From: Fervidobacterium gondwanense DSM 13020
GTDB lineage: Bacteria > Thermotogota > Thermotogae > Thermotogales > Fervidobacteriaceae
Assembly (NCBI RefSeq): GCF_900143265.1
Contig: NZ_FRDJ01000006.1
Coordinates: forward strand, 1 to 64,000
Direction of reading: 5' to 3'
Length of the DNA: 64,000 nt
Positions 7,925 through 17,654 of this stretch are shown one piece after another. The position numbers and the translations under genes were made by a program. Every line of letters starts with the position of its first letter. Positions within the stretch are counted from its first letter, which is position 1. The notes under the pieces were generated by a model. It was given only the letters and a program-made list of their open reading frames with translations. It was not told the origin of the DNA and made no database searches.

Positions 7925-8844
7925 AATACACATTTTCCGAGGAAGTTAAAGGTGAATTGTGCCAAGTCGAAATACTCAGCATCGAGGAAGCTCGTGCTGA
8001 GTTAAGTGGTTATTTAAAAGGTAGGGGAACATATGTAAAAACTTCTGTTGATAGCTACATATCATTAGAAGTCGGATTTATTCCAGCAGCTCGCAGAATA
8101 ATGAATTTAATGCATACATTGGGGACAGATAAGAAAAAACTCACATTGATTAAAAACCGGCTACAAAGAAAGAGAGTTCAGATTTTTATCCCTACGGATA
8201 TTCTTGAAAAGCTCGAGATTTCAATAATCACTGTTCCGGAAGGCATAGAAAAAGATATAGGTCTTTTTGGAGCATTTTTGCGTGGGTTGTTTGTTTCAAC
8301 TGGTTCTGTAACTGACCCATTGAGGAGTTATCATTTTGAAATTGTTTCTTACAATGAGCAGCTACTGTACTATATTCAAAAAAATCTGGATGAAATTCTC
8401 GGCGTATATGGTAATATTACAAAATTGAGGTATAATTATAGATATTATCTCAAAAGCGGGCAAGATATACAAGAACTCTTTGAACTAATGGGAGCTATAA
8501 GAGCATCAGCTCATTTGGAAAAGATAATAACATCAAGAGAGATAAAGGCGGATATAAACCGCACACTTAATTTTTTAAGTGCTAATGCCAAAAGAACTGG
8601 TGAAAGCAACGCAAAGCAGATTGAGATTATAAACAAGATCAAAGAAGCTGTCGGGCTTGAAAATCTTCCTGAGGATTTAAGACTATTTGCTCAGCTGAGA
8701 TTAGAAAACGAAGAATTGTCACTTACAGAAATTGGCGAACTGTATGATCCACCTCTCACAAAAAGCATGGTATACACGAAAGTTAGGAAACTGATGAAAA
8801 TATACGATCAACTCGATAGTCTTGTGAGAGAAAAAAATGTGTAA
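7921..8844 (+). CDS. whiA: DNA-binding protein WhiA
   Basis: WhiA combines a LAGLIDADG-endonuclease-like N-terminal half, here with GLFGAFLRGLFVSTGSVTDP as the core repeat, with a C-terminal helix-turn-helix (LSLTEIGELYDPPLTKSMVY). It has lost nuclease activity in studied members and acts as a DNA-binding factor for sporulation, division and chromosome segregation. The GTG start overlaps the yvcK stop. The 307-residue length is typical. Thermotogae do not sporulate, so a role in division is more likely. Confidence 0.92.
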   Translation: MKYTFSEEVKGELCQVEILSIEEARAELSGYLKGRGTYVKTSVDSYISLEVGFIPAARRIMNLMHTLGTDKKKLTLIKNRLQRKRVQIFIPTDILEKLEISIITVPEGIEKDIGLFGAFLRGLFVSTGSVTDPLRSYHFEIVSYNEQLLYYIQKNLDEILGVYGNITKLRYNYRYYLKSGQDIQELFELMGAIRASAHLEKIITSREIKADINRTLNFLSANAKRTGESNAKQIEIINKIKEAVGLENLPEDLRLFAQLRLENEELSLTEIGELYDPPLTKSMVYTKVRKLMKIYDQLDSLVREKNV

Positions 8845-8856
8845 ATACAAATAAGA

Positions 8857-9336
8857 GTGGTGAGGTACGTGAGATGTCCATTCTGCGGTTACGAAGATAC
8901 GAGGGTTTTGGACTCCAGAGAACTCAGCGAAGGAAGAGCAATTCGAAGAAGGCGCGAATGTCCCAACTGCCACGCAAGATTTACAACATACGAGCGATAT
9001 GAAACAGGCCCAATAACTGTTGTAAAAAAAGATGGTCGAAGAGAAAAATTCGACAGAAAAAAAATTCTAAATGGACTGCTAAAAGCATTTGAAAAACGGC
9101 CAGTCACTACTGAAGATATAGAAAGAATTGTTGATAATGTTGTTTCCACTCTTCAAAAAAGCGGCGCGATCGAAATCAGCACTGAACTGATAGGGAAAAT
9201 AGTGATGGAAGAACTGAGGAAAATAGACCAAGTTGCATATGTGAGATTTGCGTCTGTTTACAAAGATTTCAGGGAAATTGATCAGTTCATAGAAGTCATT
9301 AAAGAACTTAGAAACGAGAATCAAAGTAAATTCTAA
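8857..9336 (+). CDS. nrdR: Transcriptional repressor NrdR
   Basis: NrdR represses ribonucleotide reductase genes by sensing ATP/dATP. It has an N-terminal zinc ribbon (RCPFCG and ECPNCHARF supply four Cys) and an ATP-cone domain, beginning [17 protein letters not shown]. The start is uncertain: GTG codons lie in frame at 8857, 8860 and 8869. Most homologues begin directly with MRCPFCG, which favours 8869, but the ribosome site GAGGT would then be only two bases away. I give the longest form. It follows whiA by 12 bases and is probably in the same operon; its target nrd genes are not in this window. Confidence 0.9.
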   Translation: MVRYVRCPFCGYEDTRVLDSRELSEGRAIRRRRECPNCHARFTTYERYETGPITVVKKDGRREKFDRKKILNGLLKAFEKRPVTTEDIERIVDNVVSTLQKSGAIEISTELIGKIVMEELRKIDQVAYVRFASVYKDFREIDQFIEVIKELRNENQSKF

Positions 9337-9377
9337 TAGTTTTAAAATGCGAAAGAGCGCGTAGGAGGGATTTACGG

Positions 9378-9848
9378 ATGGAAAAAGTGAAACTCACGAA
9401 AGCAGGTTACGAGAAACTTAAACAAGAACTCGATGAATTAAAAAGACAACTCATGTTTGAAATTCCGGAGAGAATTAAAGCTGCAAGAGAGCTCGGAGAC
9501 TTGTCAGAGAATTCAGAATATCAAGAGGCAAAGAATGAACAAGGAAGAATAGCTTCAAGGATAAATGAACTCGAACAGATGCTCATGAATGCAGAGATAA
9601 TAAGTGACAATTTTGATTCTTCAACTGTCGGTTTGGGCGATTGGGTACTCCTTAAAAACCTTGAGAACGGTAGCGAAATGAAAGTACAGCTTGTCAACCC
9701 TCAAGAAGCAGATATATTTGCAAATAAGATAAGCATAGATTCTCCACTCGGTAGAGGAATAAACGGTGCTAAAAAAGGTCAGACAATAAAGATTAAAGCA
9801 CCAAAGGGCATAGTGAAGTATCAGATAATGGATATAACCGCTGAATAA
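9378..9848 (+). CDS. greA: Transcription elongation factor GreA
   Basis: GreA enters the secondary channel of RNA polymerase and stimulates cleavage of backtracked transcripts. The N-terminal coiled coil carries the acidic tip within RELGDLSENSEYQEAKNEQ, and the C-terminal half is the FKBP-like domain ending IKAPKGIVKYQI. Length is 156, as usual. GTAGGAGGG precedes the ATG. It is followed 39 bases later by lysS, the same order as in several other Thermotogae and Firmicutes. Confidence 0.95.
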   Translation: MEKVKLTKAGYEKLKQELDELKRQLMFEIPERIKAARELGDLSENSEYQEAKNEQGRIASRINELEQMLMNAEIISDNFDSSTVGLGDWVLLKNLENGSEMKVQLVNPQEADIFANKISIDSPLGRGINGAKKGQTIKIKAPKGIVKYQIMDITAE

Positions 9849-9887
9849 TCTTGGCTTTAAGTAGTAAATCCATAGGAGGGATTTATC

Positions 9888-11405
9888 TTGTTAAAGGATT
9901 TTAGGGAGCAACGAATCAGGGAAATTGAAGAAATCAGAAAACTTGGAATCAACCCGTATCCTTATTCATATAACAAAACACACACAACAGAGGAAATAAA
10001 AAAAGATTTCGAACACTTAGCCAATGGCGAAGTCACAGACAAAAAAGTATCTACGGCCGGAAGAATCATGTCTATCCGTGAACACGGTAAGAGTGCGTTC
10101 TTCCACATAAAGGACACATTTGGTCGTATACAAGCTTACGTAAGAAAAGATAAAACTGAAAACTATGAATTTTTCAAAGAACATATAACAATGGGCGACA
10201 TAATAGGTGTAGAAGGCGTCGTTTTTAAGAGTAATACGGGTGAAATCACGATACTTGTAGAGAAGTTTGAATTACTCAATAAACCACTCAGACCAATGCC
10301 AGAGAAATGGCACGGAATAAAAGATAAGGAAATACTTTACAGACAAAGATACGTCGACATGATCGCAAATGATGAAACAATAAAGAGATTCAGAATGCGT
10401 TCTGATATAATAAGAATGATAAGAGAATTCTTAACACAAAAAGGCTTCTTCGAAGTTGAGACGCCTATTTTGCAGTACCTTACCGGCGGGGCATCAGCAA
10501 GGCCCTTCATCACACACCTCAACGCTCTTGATATCGAAATGTACTTGAGAATAGCTACTGAACTCCATCTGAAGAGATTTATCGTCGGCGGTTTTGATAA
10601 AGTATACGAAATAGGAAAAATATTCAGAAACGAAGGTATCTCATACAAACACCACCCAGAATTTACGTCTATCGAGCTGTACCAAGCATATGCTGATTAC
10701 GAAGATATGATGAACCTTACAGAAGAGCTAATCACATACCTTGTCGAACAGCTTTACGGAACGACTAAAATCACGTACCAGGGGCAAGAAATAGATTTCA
10801 CAAGGCCGTGGCGTAGAGTTAAGATGCGTGACTTCATCAAGGAAAATTTAGGCATCGATATTCTCGAAGATAGCGACGAAAAAATGGCTGAGTTCCTGAA
10901 ATCAAGAGGTGTAGAAATAGACATAAACGATAGAGGCCATATGATTGAAAAGCTGTGGGACCTTGTTGAAGACAAGGTTGTGCAGCCCACATTCTTGTTG
11001 GAACACCCAGTTGAGATTTCGCCGCTTGCAAAAAAGCATAGGGAAGACCCAAGAGTTACGGAAAGATTTGAACTAATTATCTACGGTAGAGAAATGGCAA
11101 ATGCATTCAGTGAGCTTAATGACCCTGTTGATCAACTTGAAAGATTCATGAACCAACTCAAGCTAAGAGACCTTGGCGACGAAGAAGCGCACATGATGGA
11201 TAAAGACTTTGTCAGGGCTCTTGAATATGGAATGCCACCAACAGGCGGATTGGGAATTGGTATAGATAGGCTCGTTATGCTCCTCACAGACAGTGCAAAT
11301 ATCAGGGACGTCATAGCATTCCCGCTTGTAAGGCCTGAAGGCGATGTAGATATTGAAGAAATCGAAATTTCTGAGGAAGCAAAAGAAGGGGGAGAAGGAA
11401 GATGA
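9888..11405 (+). CDS. lysS: Lysyl-tRNA synthetase (class II)
   Basis: LysS charges tRNA-Lys with lysine. The N-terminal OB-fold anticodon domain (about residues 50-140) is followed by the class II catalytic core: motif 2 as FRNEGIS and motif 3 as [10 protein letters not shown]. The start is TTG at 9888, placed seven bases after GGAGGG (9875-9880). The protein has 505 residues, normal for the family. Its TGA overlaps the next gene's ATG by four bases, so the SurA-like protein is probably co-translated with it. Confidence 0.96.
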   Translation: MLKDFREQRIREIEEIRKLGINPYPYSYNKTHTTEEIKKDFEHLANGEVTDKKVSTAGRIMSIREHGKSAFFHIKDTFGRIQAYVRKDKTENYEFFKEHITMGDIIGVEGVVFKSNTGEITILVEKFELLNKPLRPMPEKWHGIKDKEILYRQRYVDMIANDETIKRFRMRSDIIRMIREFLTQKGFFEVETPILQYLTGGASARPFITHLNALDIEMYLRIATELHLKRFIVGGFDKVYEIGKIFRNEGISYKHHPEFTSIELYQAYADYEDMMNLTEELITYLVEQLYGTTKITYQGQEIDFTRPWRRVKMRDFIKENLGIDILEDSDEKMAEFLKSRGVEIDINDRGHMIEKLWDLVEDKVVQPTFLLEHPVEISPLAKKHREDPRVTERFELIIYGREMANAFSELNDPVDQLERFMNQLKLRDLGDEEAHMMDKDFVRALEYGMPPTGGLGIGIDRLVMLLTDSANIRDVIAFPLVRPEGDVDIEEIEISEEAKEGGEGR

Positions 11406-13078
11406 GTAAGGAAAGTAAGGATGTAAAGCTTAGGAAAACTATTAGCAAGTGGCAACAGATTTTCATCTGGGTTATAGCTATCGCATTTATCGCAGGTATA
11501 GCACTCTGGGCTTTGGCAGTTAACTACTCACCGAGCGCAAAGAAAGCAAAGAGGACTATCGAAGAAGCAGTCGGATACTTGACAGTAGATGGCACACCTG
11601 TGAAAAACGAAAAGTATTGGATTTTCCCAGAAGAAGTTGAGCAGACATATGGTGACCTTCTTGCACAATACAATAACCCAACATTGGACCCAGCATTCGA
11701 ACAACCATACGTCAAAACGCTTGTGGCAGTAGATCTACTCAACAAGAAAGTGATACTTTACTACGCCGAACAAAACAAAATTAAAGCTGATCCAGCCAAA
11801 GTAAAAGAAGAAGTGAAAAAAGAAGTAGACGCAGTAAAGAAAGACCAATCAAAATCTCAACAGATTAAGACGCAGTACGGAAGCATATCAAATTACGAAA
11901 AGGAATTCAAAGCTCAAAAGGAAGTAGAACTAACAATCCAGGCAGTTAAGGACAAACTCGGCGCAGTTTCTGAAGACGAGATGAAGAAATATTACGAAGA
12001 GAATAAAGCTGATGTAATCACTAAATACACAAAAGCGGAAGTCGCATACGCTACATTTGATACGAAAGAAAAGATGCAGAACTTTGTTGCACTCGCAATG
12101 GATAAAGGCGTTACAGCCGCTGCTTCTGAAGCATCTGTTACTTTCACAGACTACACACTTACAAAAGGTACACTACCTGAAGAACTTGAATCACAAATAT
12201 TCGATGCAACATCAACCATCGTTTCGTTCCCATACAATGAGACATATTTCGTTTTTAATGTAAAGAGTGTGCAGAAAGTCGATACATTTGACAACTTCAA
12301 GGCCTCAAGCGCGTACAGTGAAGTGCTCGGAGAATTACAAAACAAGAAATTTGCTGAGAATTTAAACAAATGGAAAGAAGAAAACAAGGTAGACATAGCA
12401 TTTAACGATCCGGTTTACAAGACCTGGTATACTGCATTATCTTCTGAAGAAAAAGATTTATTAAATGCTTACAAAAAATTGTATGAAGAACTTTTCAGCG
12501 AAGATGAAAATGTTAGAACGGATCTTCCATACGAGCAAAAAGCAGCGTTTATAGTAGTTGCTGATAGGATCGCAGCAAGCACCGACACAGCATTAGAAGT
12601 AGTAAAAGCAGATGTCAAAGAATTTGAGAAAAAGATCGTTCAGTCCATATACGACCAAATAAAAGGTTCTTCGCTCGAGATATTAAGAAGAATGAAAGAA
12701 TACTATCCTGAAAAGAAAGACATCGCGTATGATTACTACTCAAAGCTTTATGATCAAATAAAACCATACCTCTCAGTAGGTGGAGCATACTACGTAATGA
12801 ACCAACTCTTTGAAATCTATCAAGGTTTCGCAGATCTTGCTGAATCCACTTCGACAGATGTAAAGATACGTGCAGATTCGTACTACAAGCTGTACGATAT
12901 GAACAAACAACTCGACGATCCAAAAACGGCAAAGGAGTACCTCGCAAAACTTAAAGAGATTAAACCAGATTACAGCATTAATTTCGAAACCGCCGAAAAA
13001 GAACTCGAAGATATGATGAAGCAAAAGGAAACAAACAATCAGACAAACGAAGCAACACAAACAAGCCAGAACAAATAA
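11402..13078 (+). CDS. Membrane-anchored SurA/PrsA-like chaperone without a clear PPIase core
   Basis: The protein (558 residues) begins with a basic cytoplasmic stretch and one transmembrane helix (about residues 17-40, [18 protein letters not shown]), so most of it should face the periplasm-like space. Residues 55-210 resemble the SurA N-terminal helical domain ([37 protein letters not shown]). The parvulin motifs expected next are not evident, and the C-terminal 200 residues look helical and repeat-like, ending in a Gln/Thr/Asn-rich tail. A folding role for exported proteins is an inference from the family. It overlaps lysS by four bases, ends at a strong terminator, and is followed by a shorter paralogue. 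Confidence 0.7.
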   Translation: MSKESKDVKLRKTISKWQQIFIWVIAIAFIAGIALWALAVNYSPSAKKAKRTIEEAVGYLTVDGTPVKNEKYWIFPEEVEQTYGDLLAQYNNPTLDPAFEQPYVKTLVAVDLLNKKVILYYAEQNKIKADPAKVKEEVKKEVDAVKKDQSKSQQIKTQYGSISNYEKEFKAQKEVELTIQAVKDKLGAVSEDEMKKYYEENKADVITKYTKAEVAYATFDTKEKMQNFVALAMDKGVTAAASEASVTFTDYTLTKGTLPEELESQIFDATSTIVSFPYNETYFVFNVKSVQKVDTFDNFKASSAYSEVLGELQNKKFAENLNKWKEENKVDIAFNDPVYKTWYTALSSEEKDLLNAYKKLYEELFSEDENVRTDLPYEQKAAFIVVADRIAASTDTALEVVKADVKEFEKKIVQSIYDQIKGSSLEILRRMKEYYPEKKDIAYDYYSKLYDQIKPYLSVGGAYYVMNQLFEIYQGFADLAESTSTDVKIRADSYYKLYDMNKQLDDPKTAKEYLAKLKEIKPDYSINFETAEKELEDMMKQKETNNQTNEATQTSQNK

Positions 13079-13087
13079 GCAATCAAA

Positions 13088-13120
13088 AATCCCCCGCATT
13101 AGGAGTGCGGGGGATTATTT
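13088..13120 (+). terminator. Rho-independent terminator of the lysS cluster
   Basis: An 11-bp G+C-rich stem (AATCCCCCGCA at 13088-13098 with TGCGGGGGATT at 13106-13116) and a 7-base loop, followed by a short T-rich stretch. It lies ten bases after the first SurA-like gene and probably ends the long transcript that starts before the HD gene. Confidence 0.85.
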
Positions 13121-13155
13121 ATTGAGCTACTACTTCAAAATCTGGAGGTGTGCGT

Positions 13156-14475
13156 ATGATTAACTTGAGAAGAGTATTTTCATTTTTGGTACTTTTGTCT
13201 GTTGTTCTATTTCCCGTTATTGCTCTTTCTGTACAACAATCTACAGAGGTTAAGATTCTTGGATACTTAGAAATGGACGGAAAAGCACTTGAAGGTTCGC
13301 AAATAACAGAAAGCGACGTTGAAGATATTTACCAAGCATATCTTGACTATTACGGTTCTTTCGATCACATTTTCGAAGAACCCTACGTTAAAGCGTTGGT
13401 AATAGACCAAATCCTGAAAGATAGATTCATAGAATACCTTTCAAAAAAGGAAGGATTAAGCATCGAAGAATTTGAGGAAAAACATTCACAAATTACTGAT
13501 AAAGACATGGAAGAATATTACGATGAAAATCGTGCAGAAATCATGGAGGAACAATACGTTGATTTTGATTATGCGGTTTTCGAAACACAGGAAGAGGCGT
13601 CTTCGTTCTACGAGCTGGCGCAAAAATTAGGTTTCCAAAAAGCTTTGGAGTCTCTCCCAGAAACGTCGACGCATGAAACAGACACATATGAAGGACTGAA
13701 AAAATCAGAAACAGGAGATGCTTTTGTAGACATACTCTTTGGCGATTATGAAAATAAATTGAGACTGCACTCGACAGAGAATGGGAATTTTGTTTTTTAC
13801 ATAAGGAAATTAAACGATCTTTCAACGTTTGAGCAATTCAAAGATTCTCCGCTCTATGCAGAAGTTCAGTCTAATCTTTCGCAGAATAAATTCCAAAAAT
13901 ACATAGAAGAAAAAATCAATAGTGAGAAGGTTAACTACGTTACTGCGAAAGAGTATGAAATCTGGGTAAAGATAGTCCGAGGGATTCCAGCTGAAGAAAT
14001 ATTGAATCATCATATTAAAGATGTGTTTGATTCCACCGGTAATTTAACCACTGAAGAACCTTGGACTATATCTGCAATCCTAACGGTTATAGAGGACGCA
14101 AAACTTCAAGATGAATTTTCGAAAGAATACGAAAATGGAATCCGCAAACTATACGATTTGGGCAACAAATCTTTCTTAGTTTTGGCAAGGTTAAAGCAGT
14201 ATGATAATTCCGAAAAGGTGTCAATTGAATACAACGTCGAGCTTTCCAAAATACTTATTTCTTACATTGAAAACGGGGACACTCTCTCTGTAATGCAATA
14301 TATATACAACAACATTATGGAATTGAGTAACTTAAGCGATTCATCAAATCCTGAAATTAGGCAGACCGCTCTTGAGTATCTCTATAAGATGTATGAGGCT
14401 TTAGGAGACGATGAGGCCGCAGAGGTATATCTTGAACAATTAAAGAATGAGAATCCAAATTATGAAGAAGAATGA
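13156..14475 (+). CDS. Secreted SurA-like paralogue
   Basis: This 439-residue protein has a clear signal peptide (RRVFSFLVLLSVVLFPVIALS) and repeats the plan of the preceding gene: GYLEMDGK, FEEPYVKALVIDQIL and DKDMEEYYDENRAEI line up with segments of the first SurA-like protein, and the middle and C-terminal regions follow in the same order. It is a tandem duplicate in which the membrane anchor became a signal peptide and the spacer after the first domain was shortened. No parvulin catalytic motif is visible. The start is ATG 13156, five bases after GGAGGTG; an in-frame GTG at 13150 overlaps that site. It has its own leader because a strong terminator separates it from its neighbour. Confidence 0.65.
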   Translation: MINLRRVFSFLVLLSVVLFPVIALSVQQSTEVKILGYLEMDGKALEGSQITESDVEDIYQAYLDYYGSFDHIFEEPYVKALVIDQILKDRFIEYLSKKEGLSIEEFEEKHSQITDKDMEEYYDENRAEIMEEQYVDFDYAVFETQEEASSFYELAQKLGFQKALESLPETSTHETDTYEGLKKSETGDAFVDILFGDYENKLRLHSTENGNFVFYIRKLNDLSTFEQFKDSPLYAEVQSNLSQNKFQKYIEEKINSEKVNYVTAKEYEIWVKIVRGIPAEEILNHHIKDVFDSTGNLTTEEPWTISAILTVIEDAKLQDEFSKEYENGIRKLYDLGNKSFLVLARLKQYDNSEKVSIEYNVELSKILISYIENGDTLSVMQYIYNNIMELSNLSDSSNPEIRQTALEYLYKMYEALGDDEAAEVYLEQLKNENPNYEEE

Positions 14476-14518
14476 TCAAGAGTAATTAGAGAAATTCTTT
14501 GGTACTGGGGGTGTGATG

Positions 14519-15163
14519 ATGCACTGGGTGATAACTGGTGCAAATCGTGGTATAGGGCTTGCCATCACAAAACAATTGTTAAAAGAAGGTGAAAAAGTTA
14601 CTGTGGGCATTAGAACATCGATGCCCTTTGAACACATTAACCTAACTGTTTTGAAAGTCGATACGTCAAATCCTGTTTCTATCTCAGAATTTGCTGAAAA
14701 AATAGATGAACCAATCGACGTACTAATAAACAACGCAGGAATACTGATTGAGGAAAGATTTCCAAACGTTACCGAAGAAGGCATGCTGTTATCTTTCAAA
14801 GTCAACACGATGGGGCCCTACATGCTGATTCAAGAGTGCGTTAAACTGAACAAGCTGAAAGACGGTTCAAAGATAATCAACATCTCAAGTATCCTCGGCA
14901 GTATAGCAAACACGGGTGGGACAACATCCGTTCCCTACTCTATTTCAAAAGCAGCACTGAATATGGTTACGAAATTGATGGCTCACAGGTTGAGAAATAT
15001 GTACGTTATTTCTATGCACCCCGGTTGGGTTAAGACAGACATGGGTGGTGAAAATGCTCCAGTATTGCCCGAAGAATCGGCATCGGGTATAATTAATGTA
15101 ATAAGAAAACTTGATAAAACAGGGGTTTTCTTAGACTACACTGGAAATTCCATAGAGTGGTAG
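14519..15163 (+). CDS. Short-chain dehydrogenase/reductase
   Basis: A classical SDR of about 214 residues. It has the nucleotide-binding TGANRGIG at the N-terminus, NNAGIL, the catalytic Ser in the ISSILGS segment, and YxxxK as YSISK. The enzyme reduces or oxidises a carbonyl or alcohol with NAD(P), but the substrate cannot be predicted. ATG codons at 14516 and 14519 and a GTG at 14513 are possible starts; GGGGGTG at 14507-14513 best fits 14519. It is short for the family and lacks extra C-terminal elements. It stands between the SurA-like gene and purH with no clear terminator on either side. Confidence 0.85.
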   Translation: MHWVITGANRGIGLAITKQLLKEGEKVTVGIRTSMPFEHINLTVLKVDTSNPVSISEFAEKIDEPIDVLINNAGILIEERFPNVTEEGMLLSFKVNTMGPYMLIQECVKLNKLKDGSKIINISSILGSIANTGGTTSVPYSISKAALNMVTKLMAHRLRNMYVISMHPGWVKTDMGGENAPVLPEESASGIINVIRKLDKTGVFLDYTGNSIEW

Positions 15164-15245
15164 AATTTCTTAAAATGTTTAGTAGAAACAAGCTCCCGTA
15201 ATTAAAAAAGTGAAATAGAATAGTAATCATTGGGGGTATCTTCAT

Positions 15246-16535
15246 ATGAATATAAAGCGTGCACTGATAAGTGTATCGGACAAAACAGGTATTGTAGAAT
15301 TTGCGAAGGAACTTGAGAAACGAGGTGTTGAAGTAATCAGCACTGGCGGAACTGCTCATCTCCTTTCTGAATCTGGAATAAATGTCAAGCAAGTATCTGA
15401 CGTAACAGGGTTTCCAGAAATATTGGGAGGCAGGGTCAAAACTCTTCATCCGTTCATTTTCGGAGGAATACTTGCAAATTTTGACGAAAAATCCCACATA
15501 CAAGACCTTGAAAGGCACAACATAACCCCAATAGATATGGTAGTTGTTAATCTGTACCCATTTGAAGAAATTCAAAAACAAACAAGAGACGAGGACGTGC
15601 TCATCGAAAACATAGACATCGGTGGAGTTGCACTGCTGAGAGCGTCAGCAAAAAACCATCGAAACGTTGTCGTTGTCTGTGATCCGGCAGACTACGAGAA
15701 AATTATCAAATCACTTGACTTATGTGGAGACGTGCAGTTGCATGATAGAAGAATCTTGGCACTCAAAGCATTTTACTATACTATGAAATACGATGCGACA
15801 ATCCATAGAGTGCTATCTGAGCTGTTTGCTTCGGAAAAATTTGAACACATGACGTTCGAAAGATTTTCCAATCCACACGTAGATTACGAGGTTCTTGACA
15901 AAGTTGATGACAAATTAATAAAACTCAGTGAGCACACATCAGAATCGTTAGCTATCACATTGGGCGCCATCGTTGTTTCACTTGACCATAGCCTTATAGT
16001 CGGTTTCAACGATTCCACACCAACTTCTATGGTAAACATACGAAACTCAGGTGGTAGGTTGTGCGATTTAACAGGTACAACCGTTGTGCTCAGAAGGTTG
16101 ACAAACGACATTGCAAGGAAACTTAAGGAAAGTACGTTCAAGACTATCGCCTGTGAGGAAATAGAAGACATAGACTTTGCAAAAGAAAGCTTAAAAAATA
16201 AAAAGATAATAACGTACTCTTACTTAAAATCGTTAGATAACCTTGAAAATATAAAAACAGCATCGCTGTTAGAAAACATACTTTTAAGAACAACAGTAAA
16301 TGTTTCCAACGCACCTCAACTTCTCTTAGCACTAATGCCGAAGTATAGCATCATCGCAGAATTAGAAGATGGGTTCTTCAAATTCGAAGTTGACCTATTA
16401 AGCCCAACAGAAGCTCTTGAAAAGATATTAGAAAAGACTCCTGTAAAGATAATAAACGTATACGTAAATGGTCCAGTGGATAGTTTATTTAAGAAAATGT
16501 GCGGCGAAAACGGAATAAACATCTTCACTATTTAG
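15246..16535 (+). CDS. purH: PurH-like protein: intact IMP cyclohydrolase, non-canonical C-terminal half
   Basis: The first 195 residues are a standard IMP cyclohydrolase: [35 protein letters not shown] and [17 protein letters not shown] carry the known substrate-binding residues. This domain closes the ring of FAICAR to give IMP. The remaining 230 residues should be the AICAR transformylase, but none of its signatures are present: no RYGxNPH, no KHxxPCG and no SDAFFPF, and the C-terminal RHF is missing. Only weak echoes remain, for example [12 protein letters not shown] and the ending GENGINIF. At 429 residues it is shorter than usual PurH (about 450-520). The transformylase step may be lost here and done by another enzyme. 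GGGGGTATC precedes the ATG. Confidence 0.8.
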   Translation: MNIKRALISVSDKTGIVEFAKELEKRGVEVISTGGTAHLLSESGINVKQVSDVTGFPEILGGRVKTLHPFIFGGILANFDEKSHIQDLERHNITPIDMVVVNLYPFEEIQKQTRDEDVLIENIDIGGVALLRASAKNHRNVVVVCDPADYEKIIKSLDLCGDVQLHDRRILALKAFYYTMKYDATIHRVLSELFASEKFEHMTFERFSNPHVDYEVLDKVDDKLIKLSEHTSESLAITLGAIVVSLDHSLIVGFNDSTPTSMVNIRNSGGRLCDLTGTTVVLRRLTNDIARKLKESTFKTIACEEIEDIDFAKESLKNKKIITYSYLKSLDNLENIKTASLLENILLRTTVNVSNAPQLLLALMPKYSIIAELEDGFFKFEVDLLSPTEALEKILEKTPVKIINVYVNGPVDSLFKKMCGENGINIFTI

Positions 16536-17541
16536 AAATTGGCACGGTTTTTAGAATAACCCCTTTAGCCAAGCTTGTGAGCATGCTCACAAGCTTTTTT
16601 GTTAATTCGTACAAATTCTCCAATCTTCCTTCTTCCTCAGCTTTCTGAAAATCTTCTATCCGAACTCTTCTTTCAAAAAGGATTGATCCGAACGCTTTCT
16701 TAATCTCTTCGTGTATCGAAAAAAACGATGTGTATGAGTAAACAATGGCTTCATAAATCAGCTGTTCATCGGAAATTGGAAGTATGAGTGGCTTTGAGGA
16801 CTTTATCAACTCCCGAAACTCATACTTACTTTTTGAAAAATATAAAAGAAACGTCATATAATCATCGTAAGCGGAATGTGCGTTTCTCAATAACATTCTC
16901 ATCCTTTCGTCGAACAGATACAATAGCAGTTCTGGAACTGTTCCGGGTCTGACATGATACGGCTGCATCAAATCCTCCAAATAGTGCAAAGAATATGCTA
17001 GAAACCTATAACCCCAGTACTTATCACCTTTTTGAAAAGCATTCTTAGACATGTTGAGAAAGTGTAAAAATGACTTATCGCCCTCAAAGTATTCGAAGAA
17101 CGAGACCTTAAAATATCCATGTCTATTTGCCTGTGTTTGTCCGAGAAAAAGAGAAGCGAAGAAGTTATCTTCAACAAAGTCCATACCATTATCCGGCAGT
17201 GATGAATATACTAAGTAAATCATCCAAACCGGAACCTTCCCATCGGAAAGATCTAAATCTGGCACAATATCTATAACTGTTTCTTGCAGTATGTCGTCCT
17301 CTCTATCTATCTTCTTCTCACCTTTTTGGACTAAATCATAAGTAATGTACCTTCCTGGCTTGTAATTTCGAGATTCTGAATATGAATATTCCGAAATTTC
17401 CACCAATTTGCTGTAATCAAAACCGTCGATTGAAGTGACAACAAGAAAAGTGAAAACACCGTGCGAGCTCCAAGAAAATGCCGTTATTTGGAAAATGAGT
17501 AGTATAATTAAGAAAAACAATGCAATAGATAATCTTTTCAT
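16528..17541 (-). CDS. Secreted zinc-dependent phospholipase C / S1-P1 nuclease-like protein
   Basis: A signal peptide ([23 protein letters not shown]) is followed at once by WSSHGVF. In the zinc phospholipase C/S1-P1 nuclease superfamily the mature N-terminal Trp is itself a zinc ligand, so cleavage before this Trp would fit. The second signature, [11 protein letters not shown] within a YSLHYLED context, matches the family HYxxDxxQPxH zinc motif. The enzyme would cut phosphodiester bonds in phospholipids or nucleic acid outside the cytoplasm; which one is not clear. The rest of the 337-residue protein is divergent. ATG 17541 fits AAAGGAG; an in-frame TTG six bases upstream is less good. The 3' ends of this gene and purH overlap by eight bases. 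Confidence 0.7.
   Translation of the reverse strand: MKRLSIALFFLIILLIFQITAFSWSSHGVFTFLVVTSIDGFDYSKLVEISEYSYSESRNYKPGRYITYDLVQKGEKKIDREDDILQETVIDIVPDLDLSDGKVPVWMIYLVYSSLPDNGMDFVEDNFFASLFLGQTQANRHGYFKVSFFEYFEGDKSFLHFLNMSKNAFQKGDKYWGYRFLAYSLHYLEDLMQPYHVRPGTVPELLLYLFDERMRMLLRNAHSAYDDYMTFLLYFSKSKYEFRELIKSSKPLILPISDEQLIYEAIVYSYTSFFSIHEEIKKAFGSILFERRVRIEDFQKAEEEGRLENLYELTKKLVSMLTSLAKGVILKTVPISK
16571..16600 (+). terminator. purH terminator inside the convergent gene
   Basis: A perfect 26-bp palindrome (16571-16596, arms AAGCTTGTGAGCA and TGCTCACAAGCTT) followed by more T's. It lies 36 bases past the purH stop but within the coding region of the convergent phospholipase/nuclease-like gene, where it encodes part of its C-terminal helix. 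Confidence 0.75.
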
Positions 17542-17654
17542 ATACAATCTCCTTTTTCAAATTCTTGTGTATTATATTGTGCGACTATTATATCACTGAA
17601 AACGCATATTTATTCCTTTAAGAAACTCAAAAGATGCGAGTAGGGGGGGATATT

